From Ideonella sp. (lineage in GTDB: Bacteria > Pseudomonadota > Gammaproteobacteria > Burkholderiales > Burkholderiaceae_C), in assembly GCA_016721465.1 (NCBI GenBank), contig JADKIA010000028.1, positions 124,001 to 188,000 of the forward strand: a stretch of DNA of 64,000 nt, written 5' to 3'. How positions within the stretch are numbered: the stretch's first letter is position 1; each line of letters begins with the position of its first letter. Both the position numbers and the translations under genes were made by a program. Under the pieces are notes generated by a model. It made no database searches. It was not told the origin of the DNA and worked only from the letters and a program-made list of their open reading frames with translations. Below are positions 32,849 to 41,362 of this stretch, in pieces.

Positions 32849-33168
32849 GGACGGCCACCGGGACGGATGCCGTTTCTGAATGGCCGCTTCCAGTCGCCTC
32901 GCCTAGGAAACCCGCGAGACGAGATCCGGTAGGCCGCCAGTCGCAGTCTTCAGGTACCGGCCGGAAACGTCAGTAGCAGACGACGGCAGGCAGCTGTCGT
33001 CTCATGGACTCGCCGGTCGAGCGGCTCCTTCTTCCGGCCGAGGTCGACCGGAGTCGACCCGTTGAAGTCGCTCGCCTTGGCGCCACACAGCAGCCGGCCA
33101 AGGCTGCCGTCAGGCCTGAGCGCCCGTCATTGAAGGCCTGTCGGCACAGGATGGCTACACTGCCGTCC
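32849..33168. other. 320-bp stretch without a recognisable gene
   Basis: Lies between the TMEM175-like gene and the mntA-like gene. Open frames exist on both strands but none resembles a family or has a ribosome site. Scattered short inverted repeats (for example CGGCCGGAA/TTCCGGCCG near 32960 and 33035) suggest degenerate mobile or intergenic sequence. Confidence 0.35.
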
Positions 33169-33453
33169 ATGCATCCGCTGATCGAAACCCACCGCGCCGA
33201 ACTGCTGGCCCTGGCACGCAGGCGCGGCGTCACAGGGGTTCGGATCTTCGGCTCGATGATCCGTGGCGACGGCAGCGACAACAGCGACGTCGATCTGCTG
33301 GTGACCCTGGCCCCAGGGACCAGCGCCCTCGCCCTGGGTGGCCTGTTGTTGGATGCGCAGGAATTGCTGGGTCGCCGTGTGGATGTCGTCACCGAAGCGA
33401 GCTTGCACCCTGCGCTGCGCGAGCGCGTGATGGCGCTCGCCGTGCCGCTGTGA
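33169..33453 (+). CDS. mntA: MntA-like minimal nucleotidyltransferase (antitoxin)
   Basis: 94 residues from the ATG at 33169 (an in-frame ATG at 33151 is possible). Minimal nucleotidyltransferase: GSMIRGDGSDNSDVDLLV gives G28-S29, D40 and D42, the GSx10DxD metal site. MntA proteins AMPylate and silence a HepT HEPN ribonuclease encoded next to them. Its TGA overlaps the GTG of the HEPN gene (GTGA), the usual coupling of these pairs. That partner is frame-broken here. Confidence 0.85.
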   Translation: MHPLIETHRAELLALARRRGVTGVRIFGSMIRGDGSDNSDVDLLVTLAPGTSALALGGLLLDAQELLGRRVDVVTEASLHPALRERVMALAVPL

Positions 33454-33805
33454 ATCCAGGCCCTGAGGCGGACCGGGTGCTGCTGGCGCACATGCGCGAC
33501 TGCCTGGACCGCATCTTCGAGTACACCAACGCCGAACGCTCCCGCTTCGACGCTTCGCGTCTGGTGCAGGACGCAGTGATCCGCAAGTGCAGACCTTGGC
33601 CGAATCAAGCCAGCGCTTGTCGAGCGAGATCAAGGGCACCGAGCCGCAGATCCCATGGCGCGAACTCGCCGGGTTTCGCAACGTGATCGTGCATGGCTAC
33701 CTGGGCGTTGACCTCGGGGCGGTCTGGCTGGTCGTGGAACAGGATTTGCCAGCGCTGACCGCCGCTGTGACCCGCATGGCCACGTGCCTCGGCCCTCAGG
33801 GCTGA
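33450..33805 (+). pseudogene. hepT: HepT-like HEPN toxin, disrupted by a frameshift
   Basis: The first part reads from GTG 33450 as LLAHMRDCLDRIFEYTNAERSRF and RLVQDAVIRK, the N-terminal half of a DUF86/HepT toxin. The rest, in the +2 frame, reads QTLAESSQRLSSEIKG, then IPWRELAGFRNVIVHGYLGVDL with the catalytic RNVIVH motif, ending at 33805. The frames join if one base is restored at about 33587 (AAG-TGC would be AAG-CTG-C, giving RKLQTLAES). A one-base deletion, natural or from sequencing error, has therefore split the toxin. Name given by resemblance. Confidence 0.75.
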
Positions 33806-34090
33806 TCCGAACGGCGGCTTGGCCGCTGAACGACGGGCCGCTCCTGGCCGTTTGCTGGTTCCAATGGGCAACCAGTTCGGAGCAAGCGCAATCGCGAGCT
33901 GGGTCCGGCCAAACTCCGTCCCGGTTGTCCAGAGTCCGCCGGGCGGGTCGGCTGCCTGGGGCGAGACTGCCGGGCGATGGCGCCGCGCGGTGATCGCGAA
34001 GTCATCGATTTCGGCTCCGCCAGTGCGCAGGTTTCGCTCATGGCGCGCCGCGCGAGGGCGGGGTATCTGCGCAGCGATGACGAGCCTGCG
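33806..34090. other. 285-bp stretch without a recognisable gene
   Basis: Between the broken hepT and the end of the convergent AbiEii-like gene. No open frame with a family match or ribosome site, and no clear terminator. It probably belongs to the degenerate parts of the accessory insertion. Confidence 0.35.
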
Positions 34091-34804
34091 TCACCCGCCC
34101 TTCAACAGGCCCGGCGACTTGGCCAGCCGCACATGCTCGATGCGCTGCCGCAGCAGGCGTTCGGGCAGCGTGATCCCCAGCGCACGCATGCAGGCCTTCA
34201 AGCGCCCTGGGCGACCCAGCAGGTGTGCCTTGGCCTTGTCCAGATCGGTGACCACGCTGGCGCCGTAGGCGAGCAGCGCCTTGTCGACGCCCGCTCGCGG
34301 CAGTTCGCCGGACTCGGTGAGCATGGCCAGATCGATGAGGTCGCGGCTCATCACAGCATCGTCGGCCCAGCGGTCGGAATTGGCCATCAGCTTGGTGGCG
34401 ACCATGTCATCCAAGGTGAGCGTCCACACCCCTTGGATGCGATCATTCGGACCGGGGTCACTGAAGGCCACTCGGCCTTCGAAGACGATCTCGGCCTTGA
34501 CCGGCGCAGCACCGACCTCGAGCGCAAAGCGAATCCCGTACTGGTCGATCCTGGGCTCGCGCAACAGCGTCATGGGCGCCGTGAAGAGGGTGCCGACACC
34601 ACCCTGGTGGACCAGGCTGCGCAAGGCGCGGTAGCCGTCCACCGACGAGCAAATGAAGTCGACGTCCACCGACTCGCGGTATTCGCCGTGCGCCAATGCG
34701 ATGGCCGTACCGCCGCCGAACAGGCAGCGGTGCCTGGCCAGCAGATCGCTGTCCAGGCTTTCAAGCACGCAAGCAATGCGTTGGTGATGGGCGCGTTCAA
34801 ACAA
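34091..34804 (-). CDS. AbiEii-like nucleotidyltransferase toxin
   Basis: 237 residues. Residues 30-49 form the nucleotidyltransferase core: GGGTAIALAHG then RESVDVDF with D47 and D49 as metal ligands; later LTLDDMVATKLMA and RDLIDLAML are the helical part typical of the AbiEii/AbiGii toxin family. These toxins modify tRNA or other targets with nucleotides and act in phage defence or maintenance. Its start overlaps the end of the HTH gene by 8 nt, the order antitoxin-toxin. Confidence 0.8.
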   Translation of the reverse strand: MFERAHHQRIACVLESLDSDLLARHRCLFGGGTAIALAHGEYRESVDVDFICSSVDGYRALRSLVHQGGVGTLFTAPMTLLREPRIDQYGIRFALEVGAAPVKAEIVFEGRVAFSDPGPNDRIQGVWTLTLDDMVATKLMANSDRWADDAVMSRDLIDLAMLTESGELPRAGVDKALLAYGASVVTDLDKAKAHLLGRPGRLKACMRALGITLPERLLRQRIEHVRLAKSPGLLKGG

Positions 34805-35333
34805 GCAGCACCCCCTTGCCGACGCTGGCGGTGAGGTGCTTCAGCAGTGCCCGCTCTCGGCGGTCCATCGCCGCAGGGTCGACATGGCGCCAGTTGCGCT
34901 CGTAGAGCGCCAAGGCCTCTTGTGGTGCCAGATCGGTGACGGCAGGCGACAGCTGCCAGGCGATCTGCTTCAGCTGCGGGTACTGGGCGATGGTGATGCG
35001 CTGAGTGGCGGCACGCGGCGCCTGAGGGGGCACGACGCGACGACGCTTGGGCAACAGATCGTCCTGCAGCAGCCGGCCCAGTTTGTCGTCGCGCGCCAAG
35101 AGGGCGACATCGTTGGCCAAGTCCAGCGCCCCCATGATCTTGATCAGTGTGCCCGCGGTGATGGCGGGCTCGCCACGCTCGGCGCGGTGCAGGGTGACGC
35201 GGGTGATGCCGGCAGCCGCCGCCACGGCGCCGGCCGTGAACTTGCGGCGCAAACGGGCCAGGCGCAGGCGATCACCCAACTCCTGCAGGAGTTGCGCCTC
35301 GGCCTTCGGCAGGGCACTGGGTCTGGCGGGCAT
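34797..35333 (-). CDS. HTH antitoxin of the AbiEii-like pair
   Basis: 178 residues. An XRE-type helix-turn-helix covers residues about 20-75 (LGDRLRLARLRRKFTAGAVAAAAGITRVTLHRAERG split over two helices, then TLIKIMGALDLANDVALLA). The C-terminal half (QLKQIAWQLSPAVTDLAPQEALALYERNWRHVD) is helical and resembles proteins that pair with AbiEii toxins instead of the classical AbiEi. Probably neutralises the toxin and represses its own promoter (see operator entry). Confidence 0.75.
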   Translation of the reverse strand: MPARPSALPKAEAQLLQELGDRLRLARLRRKFTAGAVAAAAGITRVTLHRAERGEPAITAGTLIKIMGALDLANDVALLARDDKLGRLLQDDLLPKRRRVVPPQAPRAATQRITIAQYPQLKQIAWQLSPAVTDLAPQEALALYERNWRHVDPAAMDRRERALLKHLTASVGKGVLLV

Positions 35334-35385
35334 GTATCACATTATATACCTATCGACCGGAAAGTAGTGTCATGTGATTCACATG
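35332..35385 (-). promoter_or_regulatory. Promoter and twin operators of the HTH/AbiEii pair
   Basis: On the minus strand a perfect TATAAT (35346-35341) ends only 7 nt before the ATG, so the transcript is probably leaderless. An imperfect palindrome ATGTATCACAT (35332-35342) overlaps the start codon and -10 box, and a perfect 15-bp palindrome CATGTGA-T-TCACATG (35371-35385) lies about 30 bp upstream. The shared ATGTGA half-sites suggest binding of the HTH antitoxin at both. No clear -35. Confidence 0.6.
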
Positions 35386-35393
35386 TGCGCACC

Positions 35394-36335
35394 TCAGGTC
35401 GCCGCCGAAGGCCCCAGCCACGGCCGATCGTGCTCGGCCAGGTGCGCCTCGCCATGCTCCAGGATGAAGTAGCGAAAGGCCTCCGCGGCGGGCGACAGCA
35501 CGCGAGACTGCAGGTGCACCACGTTCCACATGCGCACCACGGGCGTGTCCTCCACATGCACCACCTCGAGCGCGCCGGCCTTCAGCTCCAGCCCCAAGGT
35601 GTGAAGTGACAGGAAGCCCAGCCCCATGCCGGCCATCACGGCCTGCTTGATGGTCTCGTTGCTGGGCATTTCCATCGCGATGGGCGGCTCGGTGCGGTGG
35701 TCCTGCAAGAAGCGGTCGAGCAGGGCACGCGTGCCCGAGGCCGGCTCGCGCACGATCAGCGGCCAGTTGGCCAGCGCCGAGACCGGCGGGTGGCCGCTTT
35801 GCAGGATCGGGTGGCCGGGCGGGGCGACGAAGACATGCGGGTGCGCGGCAAACGGCTCGGCACGCGCGGCCAGCTCGCGCGGCGGGCGGCCCATGATGGC
35901 CAGATCGACCTCGCCGTTGGCCATCAGCGTCACCAGCTGCTCGCGATTGGCGCTGACCTGCAATTTCACCTCCACCCCCGGGTGCTCGGCCCGGAAGCGC
36001 ACCAGCATGCGTGGCACGAAGTACTTCGCCGTGCTCACCAGTCCGACCGTCAGCAGCCCGGCCTCGAGCTTGCGAAAGCGCGCCATCGCGGCCTCGGCGT
36101 CCTTCAGCGTGGTCAAGAGACGCTTGGCGTAGACCAGGAAGTACTCGCCCGCGGTGGACAGCGACACGGTGCGGCCATGCCGATCGAACAGCGGCAGCCC
36201 CACCTGCGATTCGACTTCCTTGATCTGCATCGACACCGCCGGCGGCGTGAGGTGCAGTGTCTCGGCAGCGCGCGCCATGCTGCTGTGGCGGGCCACCTCG
36301 GCAAACACCCGCAGCTGGCGGAAGGTGATGTTCAT
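35394..36335 (-). CDS. cbbR: LysR-type regulator CbbR
   Basis: 313 residues. N-terminal winged HTH (FRQLRVFAEVARHSSMARAAETLHLTPPAVSMQIKEVE split about residues 5-44) and a substrate-binding effector domain (VGLVSTAKYFVPRML, IMGRPPREL, GMGLGFLSLHTLGLEL). These effector-domain segments are typical of CbbR, which activates Calvin-cycle operons in response to metabolites such as RuBP or NADPH. It is divergent from cbbY-F-P-T-E, the standard place for cbbR. Confidence 0.9.
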   Translation of the reverse strand: MNITFRQLRVFAEVARHSSMARAAETLHLTPPAVSMQIKEVESQVGLPLFDRHGRTVSLSTAGEYFLVYAKRLLTTLKDAEAAMARFRKLEAGLLTVGLVSTAKYFVPRMLVRFRAEHPGVEVKLQVSANREQLVTLMANGEVDLAIMGRPPRELAARAEPFAAHPHVFVAPPGHPILQSGHPPVSALANWPLIVREPASGTRALLDRFLQDHRTEPPIAMEMPSNETIKQAVMAGMGLGFLSLHTLGLELKAGALEVVHVEDTPVVRMWNVVHLQSRVLSPAAEAFRYFILEHGEAHLAEHDRPWLGPSAAT

Positions 36336-36359
36336 TGATCAGTTTTTTCTTGGGTTTGT

Positions 36360-36384
36360 GGAAAGCATCTCTGACTTTCCTTGA
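36360..36384. promoter_or_regulatory. Candidate CbbR site between cbbR and cbbY
   Basis: Inverted repeat GGAAAG (36360-36365)-N9-CTTTCC (36375-36380), overlapped by TGA-N7-TGA (36372-36384) of the TNA-N7-TNA type. It lies 25 nt from the cbbR start in the 110-bp divergent region, as expected for an autoregulating LysR protein. Read by eye. Confidence 0.45.
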
Positions 36385-36445
36385 ATTGATGCCCACCCTA
36401 CATTGCCCCACCGACCCCGTCAACCGCCCCACCGCACCGAATGCC

Positions 36446-37192
36446 ATGACCCCGCCATCGCCCGAATTGCGCGCCCTGATCTTCGATGTGGATGGCACGC
36501 TGGCCGACACCGAAGCCGCGCACCTGGCCGCCTTCAACGAGGCGTTCGACGAAGCGGGCCTGGGCTGGCATTGGGATTTGCCGCGGTACACGCAGCTGCT
36601 GGAGGTGTCCGGCGGCAAGGAGCGGATGGCTCATCACTGGGCCCAGGTCAACGGCGGGGTGCGCGCGATCGACGGCCTGGCCATGGCCGACACGCTGCAG
36701 CGCCTGCACGACCTGAAGACCGCCGCCTACGAGCGCCAGGTGGCGCGGGGCGCGGTGCAGCTTCGCGCTGGTGTGCTGGCGCTGATCGACGAGGCCCACC
36801 GCGCCGGACTGCGCCTGGCCATCGCCACCACCACCTCGCCGGTGAACGTCTCGGCGCTGCTGCGCCGGGCCATGGGTCCGGACTGGATGGCCCGCTTCGA
36901 GGTGATCGAGGACGCCTCCACCGCGCCACTCAAGAAGCCGCATCCGCAGGTGTATCGCCAGACACTGGCACGCCTGCAGCTGCCGGCCAGCGCGTGCCTG
37001 GCGATCGAGGATTCGGCCAATGGCCTGGCCGCTGCACGCGACGCGGGCCTGGCCACCGTGATCACCCCCAACGATTTCACCGCGCAACACGACTTCAGCC
37101 ATGCTTTGAAGGTGTTGCCGCAAGGCCTGGCCGGCGTGCGACTGGCCGACCTGCAGCGCTGGCATGCCGCGCGCACCGTGGCCACGGCCTGA
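36446..37192 (+). CDS. cbbY: HAD phosphatase CbbY (xylulose-1,5-bisphosphate phosphatase)
   Basis: 248 residues from the ATG at 36446. HAD motifs: IFDVDGTLADTEAAHLAAFNEAF, ATTTSPVNVSALL, LKKPHPQVYRQTL and LAIEDSANGLAAARDAGL. The set with EVSGGKERM and the TTTSPVNV segment is typical of CbbY, which destroys xylulose-1,5-bisphosphate, a misfire product that inhibits RuBisCO. First gene of the second cbb operon. Confidence 0.9.
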   Translation: MTPPSPELRALIFDVDGTLADTEAAHLAAFNEAFDEAGLGWHWDLPRYTQLLEVSGGKERMAHHWAQVNGGVRAIDGLAMADTLQRLHDLKTAAYERQVARGAVQLRAGVLALIDEAHRAGLRLAIATTTSPVNVSALLRRAMGPDWMARFEVIEDASTAPLKKPHPQVYRQTLARLQLPASACLAIEDSANGLAAARDAGLATVITPNDFTAQHDFSHALKVLPQGLAGVRLADLQRWHAARTVATA

Positions 37193-37223
37193 ATCCCCAA
37201 TTGCTCGACTCTGAAAGCACGTC

Positions 37224-38303
37224 ATGCCCTTGCACCGCCACTTCACCCTCACGCAATACCTGATCGAGCAGCGAAGGCGCTTTCCCGGCGCCAGCGGCGA
37301 CTTCAATGCGCTCATCCTCGACGTGGCGCTGGCCTGCAAGTCCATCGCCCGCGATGTCGCGCTGGGCGAGCTGGGTGCGAGCGTGCCCACCGACGAGGCG
37401 GTGAACGTGCAGGGCGAGGTGCAAAAGCCCATGGACGTGATCAGCAACACCACCTTCATCCGCACCAACGAGTGGGGCGGGCACTGCGCCGGCATGGCCT
37501 CGGAAGAGATGGACGGGCCCTACCAGATCCCCGCGCAACACCCGCGCGGCAAGTACCTGCTGGTGTTCGACCCGCTGGACGGCAGCAGCAACATCGACGT
37601 GAACGTGTCCGTGGGCAGCATCTTCAGCGTGTTGCGCGCACCGCAGGAGGTGATCGATTCGGGCCGCGACGTGACCGAGGCCGACTTCCTGCAGCCCGGC
37701 GCGAAACAGGTGGCTGCCGGCTACGCGCTGTATGGGCCCACCACCATGCTGGTGCTCACGGTCGGTGCGGGCGTGGCCGGTTTCACGCTGCACCCGAGCC
37801 TGGGTGAATTCATGCTCACGCACCCGCGCATCCAGGTGCCGGCGGACACGCAGGAGTTCGCCATCAACGCCTCCAACAGCCGATTCTGGGAGGGCCCGGT
37901 CAAGCGCTACGTGGACGAGTGCCTGGCCGGCAAGCCCGGCCCGCGCGGCAAGGACTTCAACATGCGCTGGATCGCCAGCATGGTGGCCGAGGCGCATCGC
38001 ATTCTCATGCGCGGCGGCGTCTTCATGTACCCGCGCGACACCAAGGACGCCAGCAAGCCCGGTCGCCTGCGCCTGCTGTACGAGGCCAACCCGATCGGCT
38101 TCATCATGGAGCAGGCCGGTGGCCGCGCCAGCACCGGCCGGCAGCCCATGCTGGGTGTGGCGCCCAGCTCGCTGCACCAGCGCATCGGCCTGGTCTTTGG
38201 CTCCAAGAACGAGGTCGAGCGCATCGAGCGTTATCACGCCGAGCCGGCCAAGTCCGAGCGCGAGAGCCCGCTGTTTGCGCCGCGCAGCCTGTTCAGGGAC
38301 TGA
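37224..38303 (+). CDS. cbbF: Fructose-1,6/sedoheptulose-1,7-bisphosphatase, Calvin cycle
   Basis: 359 residues. Class 1 FBPase with DPLDGSSNIDVNVSVG and SEEMDGPYQIP upstream, KYLLVFDPLDG, GGVFMYPRD and RLLYEANPIGFIMEQAGG. It regenerates fructose-6-P (and probably sedoheptulose-7-P) in the cycle. Sequence differs clearly from the housekeeping fbp at 4911, so it is not a recent duplicate. Begins 31 nt after cbbY. Confidence 0.95.
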   Translation: MPLHRHFTLTQYLIEQRRRFPGASGDFNALILDVALACKSIARDVALGELGASVPTDEAVNVQGEVQKPMDVISNTTFIRTNEWGGHCAGMASEEMDGPYQIPAQHPRGKYLLVFDPLDGSSNIDVNVSVGSIFSVLRAPQEVIDSGRDVTEADFLQPGAKQVAAGYALYGPTTMLVLTVGAGVAGFTLHPSLGEFMLTHPRIQVPADTQEFAINASNSRFWEGPVKRYVDECLAGKPGPRGKDFNMRWIASMVAEAHRILMRGGVFMYPRDTKDASKPGRLRLLYEANPIGFIMEQAGGRASTGRQPMLGVAPSSLHQRIGLVFGSKNEVERIERYHAEPAKSERESPLFAPRSLFRD

Positions 38304-38307
38304 ACCA

Positions 38308-38389
38308 CCCCCGGGAGCGCCTGCGGCGCTTCCCCCTCCAGGGGGCGGCGCCAGTGGCCCGGCAAAGCCGGTTCCACGGCGCCCGCTGG
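38308..38389 (+). repeat. Dispersed GC-rich intergenic repeat, copy B
   Basis: About 82 bp between cbbF and cbbP with the module order of copy A: CCCCCGGGAGCGCCTGCGGCG, CCCCCTCCAGGGGG, GCCAGTGGCCCGGCAAAGCC, GGTTCCACGGCGCCCGCTGG. The best-preserved copy in the window. Confidence 0.75.
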
Positions 38390-38426
38390 ATTGGGCCCGC
38401 AAGTTTCAATTGCTGAAAGGAAGACC

Positions 38427-39311
38427 ATGTCACAGAAACACCCGATCATCGCGATCACCGGCTCGTCCGGCGCCGGCACCTCGTCGGTGACGCGCACTTT
38501 CGAGAACATCTTCCGGCGTGAGAACGTCAAGGCCGCCGTCATCGAAGGGGACAGCTTCCACCGCTTCGACCGGCTGGAGATGCGCAAACGCCAGGCCGAG
38601 GCCGAGCAGTCGGGCGACAAGCACTTCAGCCACTTCGGGCCCGAGAACAACCTGTTCCCCGAGCTGGAGCAGCTGTTCGCCAGCTACGCCGAGTCGGGCT
38701 CCGGCCGGCGCCGCAAGTACCTGCACGACCCGGTGGAGGCCGCGCCCTACAAGCAAGACCCCGGCACCTTCACGCCCTGGGAGACCCTGGCCGCCGACAC
38801 CGACCTGCTGTTCTACGAAGGCCTGCACGGCGCCGTGGTCACGCCCGAGGTCAACATCGCCCGCCACCCCGACCTGCTGATCGGCGTGGTGCCGGTGATC
38901 AACCTCGAATGGATCCAGAAGCTGTACCGCGACAAGAACGTGCGCGGCTACTCGGCCGAGGCCGTCACCGACACCATCCTGCGCCGCATGCCCGACTACG
39001 TGCACTACATCTGCCCGCAGTTCGCGCACACGCATGTCAACTTCCAGCGCGTGCCGGTGGTCGACACGTCCAATCCCTTCATCGCCCGCGACATTCCGGC
39101 GGCCGACGAGAGCATGGTGGTGATCCGCTTTGCCCAACCCAAGGGCATCGATTTCCAGTACCTGCTGAACATGATCGACAACTCGTGGATGTCGCGCGCC
39201 AACACCATCGTGGTGCCGGGCGGCAAGATGGAGCTGGCGATGCAGCTGATCTTCACGCCGTTCATCTGGCGCATGATGGAACGGCGCCAACGCGCCATCG
39301 GAGCCCTGTGA
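38427..39311 (+). CDS. cbbP: Phosphoribulokinase
   Basis: 294 residues from the ATG at 38427. Phosphorylates ribulose-5-P to RuBP. Class I (proteobacterial) features: P-loop GSSGAGTSSV, VIEGDSFHRFDR with catalytic aspartate, HFGPENNLFPELEQLF, EGLHGAVVTPEVNIARHPDL and KNVRGYSAEAVTDTILRRMPDYVHYI split across the core. Ends 2 nt before the ATG of cbbT region; the copy-B repeat lies upstream. Confidence 0.96.
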   Translation: MSQKHPIIAITGSSGAGTSSVTRTFENIFRRENVKAAVIEGDSFHRFDRLEMRKRQAEAEQSGDKHFSHFGPENNLFPELEQLFASYAESGSGRRRKYLHDPVEAAPYKQDPGTFTPWETLAADTDLLFYEGLHGAVVTPEVNIARHPDLLIGVVPVINLEWIQKLYRDKNVRGYSAEAVTDTILRRMPDYVHYICPQFAHTHVNFQRVPVVDTSNPFIARDIPAADESMVVIRFAQPKGIDFQYLLNMIDNSWMSRANTIVVPGGKMELAMQLIFTPFIWRMMERRQRAIGAL

Positions 39312-39313
39312 TC

Positions 39314-41338
39314 ATGGCCACCACCCCACTCAACAAGAGGATGGCCAATGCCCTGCGCATGCTGGCAGTCGACGCGGTCGAGAAAGCCAAGTCCGGCCAC
39401 CCCGGTGCGCCGATGGGCATGGCCGAAATCGCCGAGGCGCTGTGGCATCGGCACCTGAAGCACAACCCGGCCAACCCGCATTGGGCCGATCGAGACCGCT
39501 TCGTGCTGAGCAACGGCCACGGCTCGATGCTGCTGTACGCACTGCTGCACCTCACCGGCTACGACTTGCCCATGAGCGAGCTGCAGGCCTTCCGCCAACT
39601 GCACAGCAAGACCCCCGGCCACCCCGAGGTGGGCATCACCCCCGGCGTGGAGACCACCACCGGCCCGCTGGGCCAGGGCCTGGCCAATGCGGTGGGCATG
39701 GCGCTGGCCGAGAAGCTGCTGGCGGCCGAGTTCAATCGCCCCGGACTGCCCATCGTCGACCACTGCACTTACGTCTTCCTCGGCGACGGCTGCCTGATGG
39801 AAGGCATCAGCCACGAGGTGTGTTCGCTGGCGGGCACGCTGCGCCTGTCCAAGCTGGTGGCGCTGTACGACGACAACGGCATCTCGATCGACGGCCATGT
39901 TGAGGGTTGGTTCACCGACGACACGCCGCAGCGCTTTGCCGCCTATGGCTGGCACGTGATCCCGGCCGTCGACGGCCACGATGCCGACGCGGTGGACGCA
40001 GCCCTGCGTGCGGCGCGTGAGCAAGGTGCCCGCGCCGACGGCAAGCCCACGCTGATCTGCTGCAAGACCACCATCGGCCAGGGCTCGCCGCACAAGGCCG
40101 GCACGCACGACGTGCACGGCGCCCCGCTGGGTGCCGCCGAGGTCGAGGCCACCCGCGCCGCGCTGGACTGGACGGCCGCACCCTTCGAGGTGCCGGCCGA
40201 TGTGGCGGCGGGGTGGAATGCGCGTGAACGCGGCGCCTCGGCCGAGTCCGCCTGGCGTGCGCTGTTCGAAGCCTATCGCGCGAAGCACCCGGTCGATGCG
40301 GCGGAGTTCGAGCGCCGCCAGCATGGGGCGCTGCCGGCGGCCTATGTCGACCGCATCGCCGATGTGTTCACCGCCATCGCCGCGCAGCCAGCCGCCGTGG
40401 CCACCCGCAAGGCCAGCCAGAACGCACTGGACGCCCTGGCGCCGCTGCTGCCCGAGTTCTTCGGTGGCAGTGCCGACCTGACCGGCTCCAACCTCACCAA
40501 CTTCAAGGGCTGCGTCAAGGCCGGCCGCGACCAGCCCGGCAACCACCTGTCCTATGGCGTGCGCGAGTTCGGCATGGCCGCCATGATGAACGGCATGGCG
40601 CTGCACGGCGGCCTGCTGCCCTATGGCGGCACCTTCCTGACCTTCAGCGACTACAGCCGCAATGCGGTGCGCATGGCCGCGCTGATGAAGCAACGGGTGA
40701 TCCATGTCTTCACGCACGACTCCATCGGTCTCGGCGAAGACGGCCCCACGCACCAGAGCGTCGAGCAGGTGCCCAGCCTGCGGCTGATCCCGGGGCTGGA
40801 CGTGTGGCGCCCGGCGGACGGCCTGGAAACCGCGGTGGCCTGGGCCTGCGCGGTGGAGCGGCGCGACGGCCCGACGGCGCTGGCCTTGTCGCGCCAGAAC
40901 CTGCCGCGCCTCCTGGACGACGCCTCGCGTGCGGCCGAGGTGCGCCGCGGCGGCTATGTGCTGTCCGACATGCCCGGTGCGCGCGCCGTGATCATTGGCA
41001 CCGGATCCGAAACCTCGCTGGCCATGGACGTGCAAGCCCTGCTGGCCAAGGACGGCATCGCCACGCGGGTGGTTTCCATGCCCTGCACCAACGTCTTCGA
41101 TCGACAGCCCGCCGCCTACCAGGACGCCGTGTTGCCGATGGTGCTGCCCACGGTGGCGGTGGAGGCCGCGCACCCGGACTTCTGGCGCAAGTACGTTGGC
41201 CGCCGGGGTGCGGTGATCGGCATCGCCAGCTTCGGCGAGTCTGCGCCAGCGCCGCAGCTCTATGCCCACTTCGGCATCACCGCCGAGCGCGTGGCGGCCG
41301 CCGTGCGCGAGCGGGTGGTGCAGGCCCCCGCCACCTGA
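39314..41338 (+). CDS. cbbT: Transketolase, Calvin cycle
   Basis: 674 residues, 2 nt after the cbbP stop. Thiamine-diphosphate enzyme that interconverts C3-C7 sugar phosphates. Motifs: SGHPGAPMGMAEIAEALW, the GDG...N cofactor motif in LGDGCLMEGISHEVCSLAG and YDDNGISIDG, KTTIGQGSPHKAGTHDVHGAPLG, and VREFGMAAMMNGMALHGG, THDSIGLGEDGPTHQSVEQ in the pyrimidine domain. Full length. Confidence 0.97.
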   Translation: MATTPLNKRMANALRMLAVDAVEKAKSGHPGAPMGMAEIAEALWHRHLKHNPANPHWADRDRFVLSNGHGSMLLYALLHLTGYDLPMSELQAFRQLHSKTPGHPEVGITPGVETTTGPLGQGLANAVGMALAEKLLAAEFNRPGLPIVDHCTYVFLGDGCLMEGISHEVCSLAGTLRLSKLVALYDDNGISIDGHVEGWFTDDTPQRFAAYGWHVIPAVDGHDADAVDAALRAAREQGARADGKPTLICCKTTIGQGSPHKAGTHDVHGAPLGAAEVEATRAALDWTAAPFEVPADVAAGWNARERGASAESAWRALFEAYRAKHPVDAAEFERRQHGALPAAYVDRIADVFTAIAAQPAAVATRKASQNALDALAPLLPEFFGGSADLTGSNLTNFKGCVKAGRDQPGNHLSYGVREFGMAAMMNGMALHGGLLPYGGTFLTFSDYSRNAVRMAALMKQRVIHVFTHDSIGLGEDGPTHQSVEQVPSLRLIPGLDVWRPADGLETAVAWACAVERRDGPTALALSRQNLPRLLDDASRAAEVRRGGYVLSDMPGARAVIIGTGSETSLAMDVQALLAKDGIATRVVSMPCTNVFDRQPAAYQDAVLPMVLPTVAVEAAHPDFWRKYVGRRGAVIGIASFGESAPAPQLYAHFGITAERVAAAVRERVVQAPAT

Positions 41339-41362
41339 TCTGCGCCGCAACGAGGAACCACC

